This document shows, in pieces, positions 40,561 through 51,888 of a stretch of 64,000 bases of DNA. The stretch is taken from NCBI GenBank assembly GCA_030068145.1, contig JAPJBO010000839.1, positions 36,498 through 100,497 on the forward strand, written 5' to 3'. The notes below the pieces were generated by a model, which had not been told where the DNA came from, did no database searches, and saw nothing but the letters and a program-made list of their open reading frames with translations. Numbering within the stretch: the stretch's first letter is position 1; each line of letters starts with the position of its first letter. The stretch is from Diplonema papillatum (Eukaryota > Euglenozoa > Diplonemea > Diplonemida > Diplonemidae). Both the position numbers and the translations under genes were made by a program.

Positions 40561-42950
40561 TGTGTCGAGTCATTTCCGGGGTTCTTTGGACCGACACCAA
40601 TTTTTTAGAGTTGAAGCTCGCTTTGTTGTGCGCGCCGATTGATCGGTTTCCCACTTGTAGTACTCTCTCTGTGTGTGTGTACTCGCCGTACGGGCACAAG
40701 GTAAGCACGTGGGTGCGCAGCCCGCGCGCACTCCCTGCTCCAGGCCAGGTGAAGCCCTGCGGGCTAACGCTCCGCGCGCTGGGCGCGCGACTCCGCGCAA
40801 GCGCGCACTCAGTGCGCGCTCTCGGCGGCTCTCTCCTCCGTCGTTCACCTCCTCGCACACCACTCTCTCAGGGGCATCCACAGGTACAGCGGGTGCTGCT
40901 GGGTGTACCTAGGGTATAGGCATACAGTCCAGTTACGCTGTTACACAACACAATCTGGGGCGGGTGCAGTTCTGGATTGTGAACGCATGCAGCTCGGGTG
41001 TTTTATGTCGAACCTCTGCGTGAACACGATGAGGATATAATGAACGGCAATTCTGGGTATTGTGATTCATCGAGGGAACTTCACTAGGCATTACGAACGA
41101 ACTTCAGGTTCTTTTGGGCTGGCTGGCGGGGGAAATCTTTCGGTCTGGTGGAGTGACCTCCTGGGATAGCCTATTCTCTCACACATGGTGGCTATCTCGG
41201 GAGGCTACCCCATCGTACGCTAGACCCTTGTTTTCCCCCTTTTCTGTATTCCAGTGAAACTTGCCGTAGCAGCATTCTCCTAATGCAGGAGTGAGTAGCC
41301 AACGGAGAATTCCTGGGGAAAGTTGACCATTCCGGAACAAGGCTATAAAAGAGGTCCTTCCTCGTCGTTGGCAGCGGCAGACGGGAACTTCCCAGGTGGT
41401 TTCGACTTCTAAACATTGCAGAGCGAAGCGAAAGAAGAGAACAAAGGATTGGCACGGGCGTACACGAGGGCGAGTTCAAGGCAGTTGAAGACACGGCAAA
41501 AACACGGGCGCCAGACAACAAGTATTGAAACATTTTTCCTGTACAAAACCCCCTCTTCGGCAAGCATACGAGATGCCAGCGGGTGGGAGCTGCAGAAAGC
41601 ATCGTATCGGTGTTCTTTCTCAAGCCGCGTTTCTTTCGCAGTTCGCCCTCACCAACTAAGCGGTCCCTCTGGCCCTCTCGCTCGGCATCCTCGGGGAAAC
41701 CCAGTCAAATCAATTGGTCGCAGATGACTATTGGCCAGGGCCGGAAAAGGCCAGTCGCCGGCTACACGTAGGACTGCACTGCTAGGTGGAGTACTGCTGG
41801 TGGCTGCTGATGGCATAGTGCTAGCATCCACTGTAGTGTGTAGTAGCTATGTACCACATGCTGTACCCGTAGAGGATACCACGTAGTGCTGTGTGGTGGC
41901 GTGTGGTGCTAGCATACCACGGTACCACACCACATGTACTCGTAGGACTACGCTGGGGTCGTCGAGGGCTTGCGGTTCATCGAGGGAGTTCCACTGGGCA
42001 TAACGAACACCCACCAGGATTTCTCTGCGCTGGCTTGGAGGGGAAGGTCTTTTTGCCGACGGAGAGCTCCTTGATCCACTGGGGTGCCGGAGGAAGGAGC
42101 TTTGGTGAGGAGAGACCCAGGTTCCTCGCGGAACCTGGATCGGGCACCAGTGCCCGCAATGCCTCGGCGCTCAGTACCCAAAGTTATCCCAGATCTCCCC
42201 GCCGCAGGCAAGTGCGGCGGAGCCTCAGAAGCTGGAGTTAAAGAAGGTGTGCCCGAGACACACCCAACGTGCTACAACGAAGAAAGCGCGTGGAAACGTA
42301 CGGGTCACACTAGGTAGCAGCAGCAGGCAATTCGATGCACTTCTTCGGATACAGGGGTGGATAGGCTCAGCGGGGGCTTTTTACTTTGATTCGGGAAACA
42401 AAGGGTGCCAGCAAAGTTGCAATGATCTCTGTCGGGTGCCCCTGCCTTTCTTTCGACTGTTTTTCCTGTCAGTCACACATGTTTGTGCGTACACTTTCTT
42501 TTGCTCCCTTGGGCTAGCCAAGGGAGACTGGCACCAGGGATCACATTCGTTCGTGAATGTGGCTGGGCCCTCACACCTGGAACGCCGATTGGATCTCTGA
42601 ACAAAGAAGGAAGGGCGCATTTTATTTCCTTCTCCATAAACGTTGGTGTCCCACCCCCCTCCCTTGCCCACGACTCAGACTCATTCATTTTCGCCGCTTC
42701 GTTTTCATTTTGCTTCGGTTTCCCTGTTGTTGTTTCTTTTTTCCTTTCATTACAGGCGGGCGGCTGGTTCGTTTATCCACAAGGACGCCACGATGGGGGG
42801 CGGCCGAACTATTTCGAGCTCGGCGGAAATCGCATCGAAGGCAAAAATCGAAGGCGCAAAGCCGCGGGCCGCTGAGGATGGTCTTCGAGGTCAGATCTGA
42901 GCCGGTCCACCCCGGCTGATAGACTATAAGCATTGAGGCTGGAACGCAGA
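40561..42950. other. No supported gene
   Basis: A partial GATTGATCGG repeat at 40625-40700 is followed by GC-rich, CGCGC-rich sequence to 40860. Between 41770 and 41945 lies low-complexity sequence built from GTAGT, GCTGGTG and ACCACA motifs. Nothing else was recognised. Confidence 0.4.
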
Positions 42951-43750
42951 ATATCTGTAGCAATGGCCTGCTAGTCGCTAGGCGTTTGGGCTAGCAAAAA
43001 ATCTGTGGCGATAGTCGGTTGCAATAGTTACTAGGCGACTTGTGCTTCAGGTGTTTGCACTCATGCGGATCATACTCGACTATAATCGCCTGCGATGGTC
43101 TACGATACTTGAGGTTAGAATGCAGAATATCTGTAGCGATGGCCTGCGATAGCCACTGGGTGTTTGAGTTAGAATGCAAATAATCTGTGCAATAGTCGGC
43201 AATAGTCAACTAAGCGACCGCTAAGCGACTCGTGTTCCAGGCGTTTGCACTCATTCGAATCATACTCGACTATAATCGCCTGCGATGGTCTACGATACTT
43301 GAGGTTAGAATGCAGAATATCTGTAGCAATGGCCTGCGATAGTCACTGGGTGTTTGAGTTAGAATGCCAATAATCTGTGCAATAGTCGGCAATAGTCAAC
43401 TAAGCGACCGCTAAGCGACTCGTGTTCCAGGCGTTTGCACTCATTCGAATCATACTCGACTATAATCGCCTGCGATGGTCTACGATACTTGAGGTTAGAA
43501 TGCAGAATATCTGTAGCAATGGCCTGCGATAGTCACTGGGTGTTTGAGTTAGAATGCAAATAATCTGTGCAATAGTCGGCAACAGTCAACTAAGCGACCG
43601 CTAAGCGACTCGTGTTCCAGGCGTTTGCACTCATTCGAATCATACTCTGCTAGACTCGCTTGTGATAGTCTACAATAGTTTGAGGTTAGAATGCAAAACA
43701 TCTGTAGCGATGGCCTGCATCAGCCACTGGGTGACTCTACCTCTTCGATA
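42951..43750. repeat. 190-bp tandem repeat, about 3.5-4 units
   Basis: Phase markers TCAACTAAGCGACCGCTAAG recur at about 43208, 43398 and 43588. Each unit contains TTAGAATGCAGAATATCTGT and TAGCAATGGCCTGCGATAGT, tying it to the dispersed hairpin family at 10570 and 55428. Frequent 'cgatag' and 'aatagtc' submotifs suggest growth from a shorter unit. Confidence 0.85.
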
Positions 43751-44283
43751 GCCTGTGCTAGCCTGTGATAGACCGCTGAGGCTATGCATCCACCATCCAC
43801 CATCCTTTGGAAAGAGTCTCGCCGTGGTAAGCAAAAATTGCCTTGTGCAGGCAAGTTGGGAGCTCGAGCGCCGCGGGGACACAACCCCGCCGATGCACTG
43901 GCGCCGCGAAGTGAATACATATAACGTTGAACGCTCACGTTCGGTCACTAAACCCGCGATGATTGCTTGTGTTTCGTGCGGGCCACAGTACACTTCCTCC
44001 TTCGAGCCTTTGCAACTGGCGGCCCTCGAGTATTTTGCTAAGCGGGTGCGTGCTTAAAAGACGACTAAATTAGTACATTTGCTTTGACTTGCTCCTAGTC
44101 TGCTCGTACTTCGAAGCAGGGCTGCCGTCGCTGCTTTGCGAAAGAAACGCCAGAAAATCAAGCGAATCCGCAAGATAGTTGGTCGTTTTGCGCAAGAACC
44201 TTCCAGCCCGGGTGCTGTTATCTCCGATGAGAAGGCGAGCTGCGCGATGTGACCTTTGCTTTGCGACGCGCTTACTACCGGAC

Positions 44284-44750
44284 CCAACCCGGGGACAACT
44301 GGAAATACGGCTGCAGCGAGTTTCTTCGTCTTCCTGTGTTCTCCTGCATGGGAGCTGGCGGCTGCGCGTTCGAAGGCGGGGCTTCACGCCGTTTGGTTGC
44401 TTTGGTTACGCGGGCTGAGGGAAAAGGGAAGCGAGATTGTTCTCGTTTCTCGTACAATTCACCTTGCCGGCCTGCCTGTGGTAGGAGTAAGTTTCGGTGT
44501 CGACGTTCTTGCGGAGCTTCTCTTCGATAGGCCCGAGGCAGAGCTCGAAGTGCCGCGAGTTGAGGGGCGCGGTCAGCGTCGGCGCTACGGCGACAACGTC
44601 CGCAACGGCTTTGTGAACTTCACCGAAGTGCGACCCTTGGCCCCAGCGGCACACCTTCACCTTCCGGCTGCCGTCGCGGCCGATCACTTCGACTTCGCCG
44701 GACAGGATGATGCACATGTACTCGACCTCGCGACAACCCGGGGACAACTG
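44284..44750 (-). pseudogene. Tandem duplicate of the PKA-R 3' end
   Basis: The minus strand encodes CIILSGEVEVIGRDGSRKVK, VCRWGQGSHFGE, then a deletion of LEFLNN, then HKAVADVVAVAPTLTA through RQAGKVN. It duplicates the second cyclic-nucleotide domain of the adjacent gene plus the region after its stop (ACAACTGGAAATACGGCTGC recurs at about 44295 and 44743). No start or first domain is present, so it is a truncated copy. Confidence 0.8.
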
Positions 44751-44901
44751 GAAATACGGCTGCAGCGAGGTTCTTCGTCTTCCTGTGTTCTCCTGCACGG
44801 GAGCTGGTGGCGGCGCGTTCGAAGGCGGCCCTTCACACCGTTTGGTTGCTTTATTTACGCGGGCTGAGTGAGAAGGGAAGCAAGATTGTTCTCGTTCTCG
44901 T

Positions 44902-46527
44902 TCAATTCACCTTGCCGGCCTGCCTGTAGTAGGAGTAAGCTTCGGTGTCAACGTTCTTGCGGAGCTTCTCTTCGATAGGCCCGAGGCAGAGCTCGAAGTG
45001 CCGCGAGTTGAGGCGCGCGGTCAGCGTCGGCGCGACGGCGACGACATCCGCGACGGCCTTGTGGTTGTTGAGGAACTCCAGCTCGCCGAAGTGCGACCCT
45101 TGGCCCCAGCGGCACACTTTCACCTTCCGGCTGCCGTCGCGGCCGATCACTTCGACTTCGCCGGACAGGATGATGTACATGTACTCGCCCTCGTCGCCGT
45201 AGCGGAGGATGAAATCGCCGCTTTCCCACTCCTGCGTTTCGAGCGCGTCGGCCAGCTGCAGGATCTCGTACTGCTGCAACGGGGACAGAAACGAGATCTT
45301 CGACAATACTTCCTGGTACTCGTTCCGCCGCTTGATGGACACCGACATGACAATGTTCCTGTACGTGTCCTGGTCGATTCCCCACGTGACAACACGAGTC
45401 GTAGCCTTGACGGTAGCGGTCCGAGGCGTGTTGTACATCAACGCGAGTTCCCCGAATGCGACGCCTTCGCCCCTCTCCGCCACCTTCGTTCCATTGACGA
45501 TGATGTCGACGGACCCTTTTGCGATGGTATACATGTTGTCCCCCTCGTCGTCCTGCTTCATGATCACTTCGCCTTCTTCGTACTCGTTCTTGAACAAGGC
45601 AGCGACGACCACCTTCATTTCCGCGTCGTGGAGGTGCGTGAATAGCAAGTTTGCCTTGAGGAGTTCCGTCAGGTACGCGGCAGTTCTCGGATCCTTTTCG
45701 TGCACCGGCGGGGTGAACGTCTTTACTTCTTCTTCGTTGAACGGCGCGCATGAGCGGGAAACCCTCCTGCCTGTCTTCGTGGTGTCCGCTCTGCGCTGCG
45801 ACCGCCTGCGGCTGAGCACGACTTGCACTGCCTCTCTCCCCTTGACGTACGGACTCTTCGATTCCTCTTCGTTGGGTGCCCCAAAGGAAAAGCAGTAGCC
45901 GGCTCCGTTTCCGAACGGGTCGTCCTCCGGCGCCTTCTGCGCGAAGCTGGCGCCCTCGTCGCTGTCGTTGTCGCTCATGTTCCCGTTTTTCTCAGCCCTC
46001 CAGAACTCCGCCACGTTTCTCCTCACGAGGCCCTCCACTGCGTCCAGGGTCTCTCGGTCGATGAGCACGTTCTCGTGCTTCAGGTCGAGGATGTTCCCAT
46101 TACTTTTGACAGCGTCCTCCAACAACCGGCCGACCAACGGTCCGCAGTCGTTGTTCGAAATATCGAGAGACGTAATGCTTGGATGGGTTTTGATGGTCTC
46201 CAACAAGTAGGCCCATGCTTCGTTACCCGTTGGAACTTCGCCTTCCTTAGTCCCGTGCCACAGCCCGCCCAAGTCGGCGTGGTAGCAGCAGAGCCCACTC
46301 GCGACCAAGCTGTCCAAGCATTCGCACTCTTTCATGAAGTCCGCTATTGCCATCAGCTGTTTGGTGCCGACGTAGTTCGTGGACAGGTCCAACTCCTCCA
46401 CGTCCTTCACCCCGCTGTACTTCTTCAGCTCTCGCACGATGGCTTTGTTCGGAATCTTGACCTTACGTTTCTTGCAGCATCCAGCGAACACCACGGCGGG
46501 CTCTTTCTCTTCGAAGAAAACCGCCAT
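44902..46527 (-). CDS. cAMP-dependent protein kinase regulatory subunit-like protein
   Basis: Would hold PKA catalytic subunit inactive until ligand binds. From the start at MAVFFEEKE (an upstream Met at 46554 is possible): residues about 40-180 have leucine-rich-repeat-like segments (VEELDLSTNYVG, ITSLDISNNDCG). Then comes a basic region with GRRVSRSCAPFNEEE, an RII-type inhibitor site (RRxS), followed by two cyclic-nucleotide-binding domains. Site A has an intact phosphate cassette, FGELALMYNTPRTAT. Site B reads FGELEFLNNHKAVADV, lacking the conserved PR pair. An N-terminal leucine-rich region before PKA-R is known from kinetoplastids; whether that reflects relationship is open. The gene is a single exon. 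Confidence 0.88.
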   Translation of the reverse strand: MAVFFEEKEPAVVFAGCCKKRKVKIPNKAIVRELKKYSGVKDVEELDLSTNYVGTKQLMAIADFMKECECLDSLVASGLCCYHADLGGLWHGTKEGEVPTGNEAWAYLLETIKTHPSITSLDISNNDCGPLVGRLLEDAVKSNGNILDLKHENVLIDRETLDAVEGLVRRNVAEFWRAEKNGNMSDNDSDEGASFAQKAPEDDPFGNGAGYCFSFGAPNEEESKSPYVKGREAVQVVLSRRRSQRRADTTKTGRRVSRSCAPFNEEEVKTFTPPVHEKDPRTAAYLTELLKANLLFTHLHDAEMKVVVAALFKNEYEEGEVIMKQDDEGDNMYTIAKGSVDIIVNGTKVAERGEGVAFGELALMYNTPRTATVKATTRVVTWGIDQDTYRNIVMSVSIKRRNEYQEVLSKISFLSPLQQYEILQLADALETQEWESGDFILRYGDEGEYMYIILSGEVEVIGRDGSRKVKVCRWGQGSHFGELEFLNNHKAVADVVAVAPTLTARLNSRHFELCLGPIEEKLRKNVDTEAYSYYRQAGKVN

Positions 46528-46769
46528 CGTTTCCCCGCGGTTTTGCCGCTCCACCCCTCCCTATGTGGCGTGCATTGTCGCGTAAGACGCTAGTCTTTGG
46601 AGAGAGATAGCAGCTGAGTTACAACATACTGTGTTTCGGGAGTTCTCTCTTCCTCACACAACCGCGCACGCTTTTGCTTGCCGGCCTCGTGTGCACGGCC
46701 TTGCACCGGCTCTAGACTAGCTGGGGCTGAGCCCCACTCCATGAAACGCTGGTTGCCGACTACGGCTTC

Positions 46770-47165
46770 CAGAGGGTACCTGAGCTCGTGAATCGGATCC
46801 CGGTTAAATGCGATAGGCTCGCTCCAGCGGGTGGCTTTCTTGCTCTATACACAGGTTGGTTGTGGCACTCAAAAGGTGTTCCCCAATTCCTCAATGCTCT
46901 GTTCCATTCGACTGATCTCGCATGTCTTCCGTCGGCAACTCCATCCTCTTGCCGACTACGGCTTACGGCGTGAACCTTTTCTAGAAGGTACCTGACCTCG
47001 TGGTTCGGGTCCCGGTTAAATGCGATAGGCTGGAGCGAGGTAGCTTTCGTGATTTATACGCAGGTCGGTTGTGGCACTCGAAAGGTGTTCCCCAATTCCT
47101 CGACGTTCTGCTCTATTCGACTGATCTTGCATGTCTTCCGTTGGCAATGCCCCGCGCTCTGACCG
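46770..47165. repeat. Two-copy tandem repeat, about 214-bp offset
   Basis: GGTACCTGA(G/C)CTCGTG, TCCCGGTTAAATGCGATAGG, GTTGTGGCACTC(A/G)AAAGG, TGTTCCCCAATTCCTC and GCATGTCTTCCGT(C/T)GGCAA occur in both copies (from about 46777 and 46988). Confidence 0.8.
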
Positions 47166-47631
47166 CCTTGAAGTCGCGGCGTGCCGATGGCGGAAACGAG
47201 GAAACGAGGATTCCGATTGCGACTGGTCGCCAGCTTCTGAATGCAACCGTCGCGACAAAAGTCGCGCCGAGGATGACCCTAAAGACTGGGCATAGTGTGG
47301 CGTTAAGATCGCACGAGCAACAGAGGTACCGTGACATCAAAGCGGATCTGAAAACACCGTCTCCGTGGAGGCTGCGTATTCGAAGAGCCGCCAGCAGAAC
47401 CTGGTATCGCACAGTCAAACCTACTCGGAACACGGAAACGTGGGGTGGGTCTTTCCTATTCTCGGGGTATTCTCGGGTAAGGCAGAAGAATAAGGTAATT
47501 TTTTTTGGGGACGCACTCGTGGGAAAGGGTTTGAGATCAAGCAATGGAGAACAAAAGGTACGGTTAGGTCGGGTGTCGGAAAATACTCGCGGAGGAGGGG
47601 CCGCCCGGCGTTTTTTTCTGACGAGGTTGGG

Positions 47632-47912
47632 CAGTGTGCGCACGATCAGCCGACTTGCCGGCTGATTAAACCCCTTTTTAAAGGCCCTTTTTTTACCGGC
47701 AGACTCGCACAAAATCAGCCGTTCAACAGTGTAAGCTTTGGCTATGCCGCCCATGGAGCGGAATCAGCTTGATGCACTGCAAGATGTTGTCGGAAACCCC
47801 TTCTGATCGGCAGACCTTCCAAAAATCAGCCGCCTGATTATCAGCCGGTCAGTTTTTCATGAACTTTTTTTTCCGGCTGAAATCAGCCGCTTTTTCCTTA
47901 GCGCGAACACTG
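47632..47912. mobile_element. hAT-type MITE with perfect 8-bp target duplication
   Basis: A 281-bp element starts CAGTGTGCGCAC and ends GCGCGAACACTG. It is flanked on both sides by AGGTTGGG (47624-47631 and 47913-47920), the 8-bp duplication expected of hAT elements. The interior is rich in CAGCCG/CGGCTG inverted segments and non-coding. A larger relative is at 30174-30635. Confidence 0.9.
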
Positions 47913-49093
47913 AGGTTGGGGAGGAGCAACACAACTACAAATGGGTAACGCTTGCGCTCGTACTCAATCCGCTCGCGTCGCGTCAGTAAGGAGTCATCGG
48001 CATGCTGATGAGTAGCACCATGCCAGCCTTTCGCTACGTGACTCCAGAAGGGACACATGGCGCGGTTTTGTCTCACTGCAACTCGCGTCCCCTTTCCACT
48101 GTGCAATGCCGGCGGTCTCCTCGAGTATTTCCTGCAGGTCTTATTCGAAAAGAGGGGAGGGGGTAATAGAGGGGTGAGCGCCGTACTCAGCACGTGAATG
48201 AGAGAGAAAGGGCAAATGTTCCTCATGGCGAGCGAGTAAAGCACCTAAGGGGATTAACATCGTTCTATAGCCGTCCCCTTCAGGTTCGGGTAGGCGCTGT
48301 GGGTGGTGACTGCGGGTACAGCCTTTCTGCACGCAGCAGACTGGCAAGGCACACCGGGTTGGACCGGACGACTTGGCGCTACTGCTTCTTGGTGGTGAAG
48401 TGTCGTCGTACCTTCCACCACATTCCAGGGAATGGGAGGCATGGAGTGAGCCCGACTTGGAAGATTTTACGGTCCTAGCGAGTAGTAGGCGGGCGGATGC
48501 CCCTGGCTAAGAGCTAATCCCGAGGTGCTCCTTGAGAATCACTCGCAGGAGGAAACACGGCTGGTGCAAACGCTTGTGAGAAAGACGGTGCTGCAGTGAA
48601 GTCGAGCATCAAGAGGCACAGTCTTCAGAAGACGTCCTACAACAACGCAGGGGAACACGATACAAAGCCTAGGTTTAATATGAAAACAGGAAGACGAAAC
48701 AAGGGGGAGAGAGTGAAAGGCCGAATGGCACTGTCAATACATAGCAGTTGGACGAGCCCGAAGGCAGTCGTGAGGGTACACCACTGTCAAGAGCACTGGT
48801 TTGGCTGTGCCGACACTGCAGAAATGAGCCCGATGGACACGATTATCGCTGGTGTCAAGGCTGTGTGAAAAAGGTGAAGAAGGGAATGCTCGAAAGGAGG
48901 AGGGACACAACGTCTGGAGGTGTTGGAGAGACTTCAGCAGGGAAACCCGCAGTTTGCACTGTCACGATCCCGATTCCGGCGGCACACGAACCGAGTCTGG
49001 TAGCGTGCCGCTCCCACCAACAGGGTTTGGGCTAGAGGTAGCTTCCTGTCGTCTGCTTGCGGGACAGGGCAGGAGAACGGGGCGCCAAGCGGC
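47913..49093. other. No supported gene
   Basis: Open frames have no domains and no repeats are shared with other parts. It is the 3' flank of the C2-domain gene. Confidence 0.35.
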
Positions 49094-49266
49094 TTATACC
49101 ACATCGCCGCCGAACTGGGGGGGGTACTGCTGGGAGTACGGGTTGCCGTCTCCGCCGAAGGGCGGTCCGGGCGGGGGGAATGCGGGTGCGGCCCCTGCAG
49201 GCGGGTAGACGGGGGGACCTCCGAAAGGAGCCCCCCCCGGAGGCGGGAACGCAGCCGCCGGTGGAC
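49094..49266 (-). CDS. C2-domain protein, 3' exon
   Basis: The acceptor CCGCACAACAG|GT begins an exon reading GPPAAAFPPPGGAPFGGPPV, YPPAGAAPAFPPPGPPFGGD, GNPYSQQYPPQFGGDVV-stop. It is the same Pro/Gly/Tyr style as the tail of the 5' exon and joins it in frame (phase 1), giving a 391-residue protein. Confidence 0.75.
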
Positions 49267-49514
49267 CTGTTGTGCGGTTGTTTAGAAGTTTCGGTGCTTC
49301 TTGAGAATAATAGGGAAGGTGTGTCACTGACATTATTGGATCCTGTTGGTTCGGGCTAGTTCAGGAGTGCTACCTTTTTCCGGAATACTACGAGTCGTAA
49401 AAACCAGCTCCACCCGACTTCTCCTGGTGTCGATTCGAGGTGGTCGTGCTCATTTAGCCATGCGTCTTGCTCCTATTCCCTCAGTAAACTGCAAGAATGC
49501 CGGTCCGTTTTATT

Positions 49515-49680
49515 TTCGGCTTTTGCAAAAGCTCGCTTGAGGATCCGGGGTTAAAGTCACCAGGTGACCATCGTAAAGGGTTCCTTTGAGGATATCGTAT
49601 ATTGCTAGGCACTTCGTACCTGGTTGTGTGCGTATGTGGGTCTTTGTTGTCTGTTGCCGACTATTCGACTTACTTAGCCC
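49515..49680. repeat. Dispersed CTCCGGGTGACC repeat, copy 5, inside the C2-gene intron
   Basis: Contains AAGCTCGCTTGAGGATCCGG, GGTTAAAGTCACCAGGTGAC, GGATATCGTAT and GTTGCCGACTATTCGACTT. Its position in an intron, antisense to the gene, argues for mobile or neutral behaviour. Confidence 0.6.
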
Positions 49681-50885
49681 GCGCTTTCATATCCTGATGT
49701 GTCTAGTCATTTCCGGGTCTTTATTTGTCTGCGCTTTCCCGAGTCTCTTGGCGAAGAAGCTCGATAAGCGGGAAGTCAGCCTCCCCAGCCGGTTTCCTTG
49801 GGGTTGTGCAGGGTATTTGCACGTTTTCCTGAAATCTTAAAGCGTATAAACATGGACTAACAACATGGGCTATGGAAATGGACCCCAAGTGGACGATTTT
49901 TGGACCAGTATCCCCCTCGATACGACCGCGACGAGACTCGTGGGGTGAAATAGAAGTTCAGTGTTCAGGCCCAACCCTGTTTGATGAGATAAGAGACCCT
50001 GCTTCTCAGCAGTTCCGGACAGGCAAGGTAAGACCAATTTTTTTCATCCACGTCCCATGCACATTTACGTTCGACCGAATTTTCCTTGGGGGTCTTGGGC
50101 GTGATAAAGAAGCAGGAGGTGAGGTCATTTTGACGGACACTGCCTCACTGACGGGAACACAAAGTCCAAGAAGCTAGATAGCAGACAGGCAGGACGATCA
50201 TGCCATGAGGATGAGAGAGAGAGAGAGACGAGTTAGAGTGCAGGGACCATCTCTCCGAGGAGTATCCGGTCGCCCCACTACTATCCCGTACTACTACGGC
50301 GGGCGCAAGTCGTTGCGCCGTGGGCGCGGAGCGAGCCGTGGCCCTGTCAAAGATGATTGTTGCACCGATGGTGGCGCAGCCGGGGGCGTTCTGACTGGCG
50401 GACGAGACCGCCTGGCAGGCGTGTGTTGACACGTTGTTTCGCGGGCTCTCCTCCTTTTGGCAATAGCCCGCCCTATGGCGGCGGCTAGCATCTTGACAGA
50501 GAATCTCAACTCCCACTGAACAAAGGGTACGTCTATCAATCATCCCATTCCACTTTTAGCGTTTCTCCTTCATATTCCTGGTGTCTTAAGATCCCTGCTG
50601 ACATCTGAACGCTTCTTCGTCATGGAAACACGTGAACCGTGTGCAATGTGTGTTCTGCAATGTCCTGGGGAACGTTGAGACTAGTTGAGTCGCAGCTTTT
50701 GACGACACAATTGCAAGAAGGTTGCTTGGCTCTTTCTCGGCGAGGGGGGGGGCTCGTCCTGCTTGAGGTTGCCCTCAAGCTTTCCGACTCTTGCAATGGT
50801 GAGCAGCGCAAACTCAAGAGGCCCAGTCAACTGTCAGTTCAGTATGTGCATGCATACTTTTAACAACAACAAAAATGAGGCACAC

Positions 50886-51888
50886 CTGCGTAGGGCGTCG
50901 GTGACGGCTGGTAGCCCGCGTTTGCCGGAGGGTAGCCGCCTTGTTGCGGATAGGAGGGTGCTGGAGGAGCGCTGGCCGATGGATAGCCACCAGGCTGCTG
51001 CTGAGGGTACCCAGAAGGTGCCTGTTGCGCACTGCCTTGTTGGGGGTAGCCTGAGGGTGCCTGCTGCCCCCCTTGTTGCGGGTAGCCGGACGGGGCCTGT
51101 TGCTGCCCCCCTTGTTGCGGGTAGCCGGACGGCGCCTGTTGCTGCCCCCCTTGCTGCGGGTAGCCGGACGGCGCCTGTCCCCCCTGCTGCGGGTAACCCG
51201 CGGGGGCTTGCTGCTGCTTCTGCTGCTGCCCCCCTGGCTGCGGGTAGCCAGGCGGAGCTTGCTGTCCCCCCTGCGGTTGTTGCGGGTAACCCGAAGGAGC
51301 GCTCCCTTGCGGTTGTTGCGGGTAGCCTGCGGGTGCCTGACCCTGCGGCGCTGCCTGTTTCTGTTGTTGCGGGTAGCCTGCCGGTGCCTGTCCCTGCGGT
51401 TTTTGTGGGTAACCCGCCGGTGCCTGCCCCTGCGGTTGTTGTGGGTAGCCTGCCGGTGCCTGTCCCTGCGGTTGCGGGTAACCAGAATTACTCGCGCCCG
51501 GTGCACCTGCGCCTGGCTTCGGCTCAACACCGAAGTCAACTGCCATCAAGCGCACCCGGATCTGGCCCGTCTTGCAACCTTGCAGGATGTACCATTCGTC
51601 AGACACTTGACCTTTCACCAAGCCGGAGAGAGAGACATTGTAATGTCCCATAGGCGAGTCAGTCGTGATATCGTTGTCGAAGACTTCGATCCTGAGCTGA
51701 CTGCTGTATTGGTCAGCCACCATGAAGGTAAACTTTTCGTTCCATTGCGGGCTGAGGCAATTTGCCTTCGTCGTTGTCTTGTACTTTCGCCCTTCGCATG
51801 AAACAACGCAGTATGGGTCACTCTTCCCGATGAGCTCCTTGTTTGTAAGCTGCTTCGCTTCAACAATTCTGACGTCGAGCTTGCCCAT
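50886..51888 (-). CDS. C2-domain protein with GYPQQ-rich tail, 5' exon
   Basis: Likely a Ca2+-dependent membrane-binding protein. The chosen start [14 protein letters not shown] matches the usual C2 start; an in-frame Met 11 codons upstream is possible. The C2 domain spans about residues 1-125, with calcium-loop acids in GKSDPYCVV and [13 protein letters not shown]. The rest is some 20 repeats of Q-(G)-APxGYPQQ type, similar in style to adhesive or phase-separating PQG-rich tails. A donor CGCAG|GTGTGC at 50885 joins the exon at 49266 across a 1619-nt intron. Without splicing the frame ends VPHFCCC, which breaks the pattern. Confidence 0.82.

Noticed and set aside
49872..50177. Plus-strand frame with a donor-like GGCAAG|GTAAGA
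   Set aside because: It lies antisense in the C2-gene intron, with a second equally plausible frame over the same bases and no partner exon seen.
50814..51539. 241-codon minus-strand and 296-codon plus-strand frames over the GYPQQ repeats
   Set aside because: Shadow frames of the C2-gene tail repeats.
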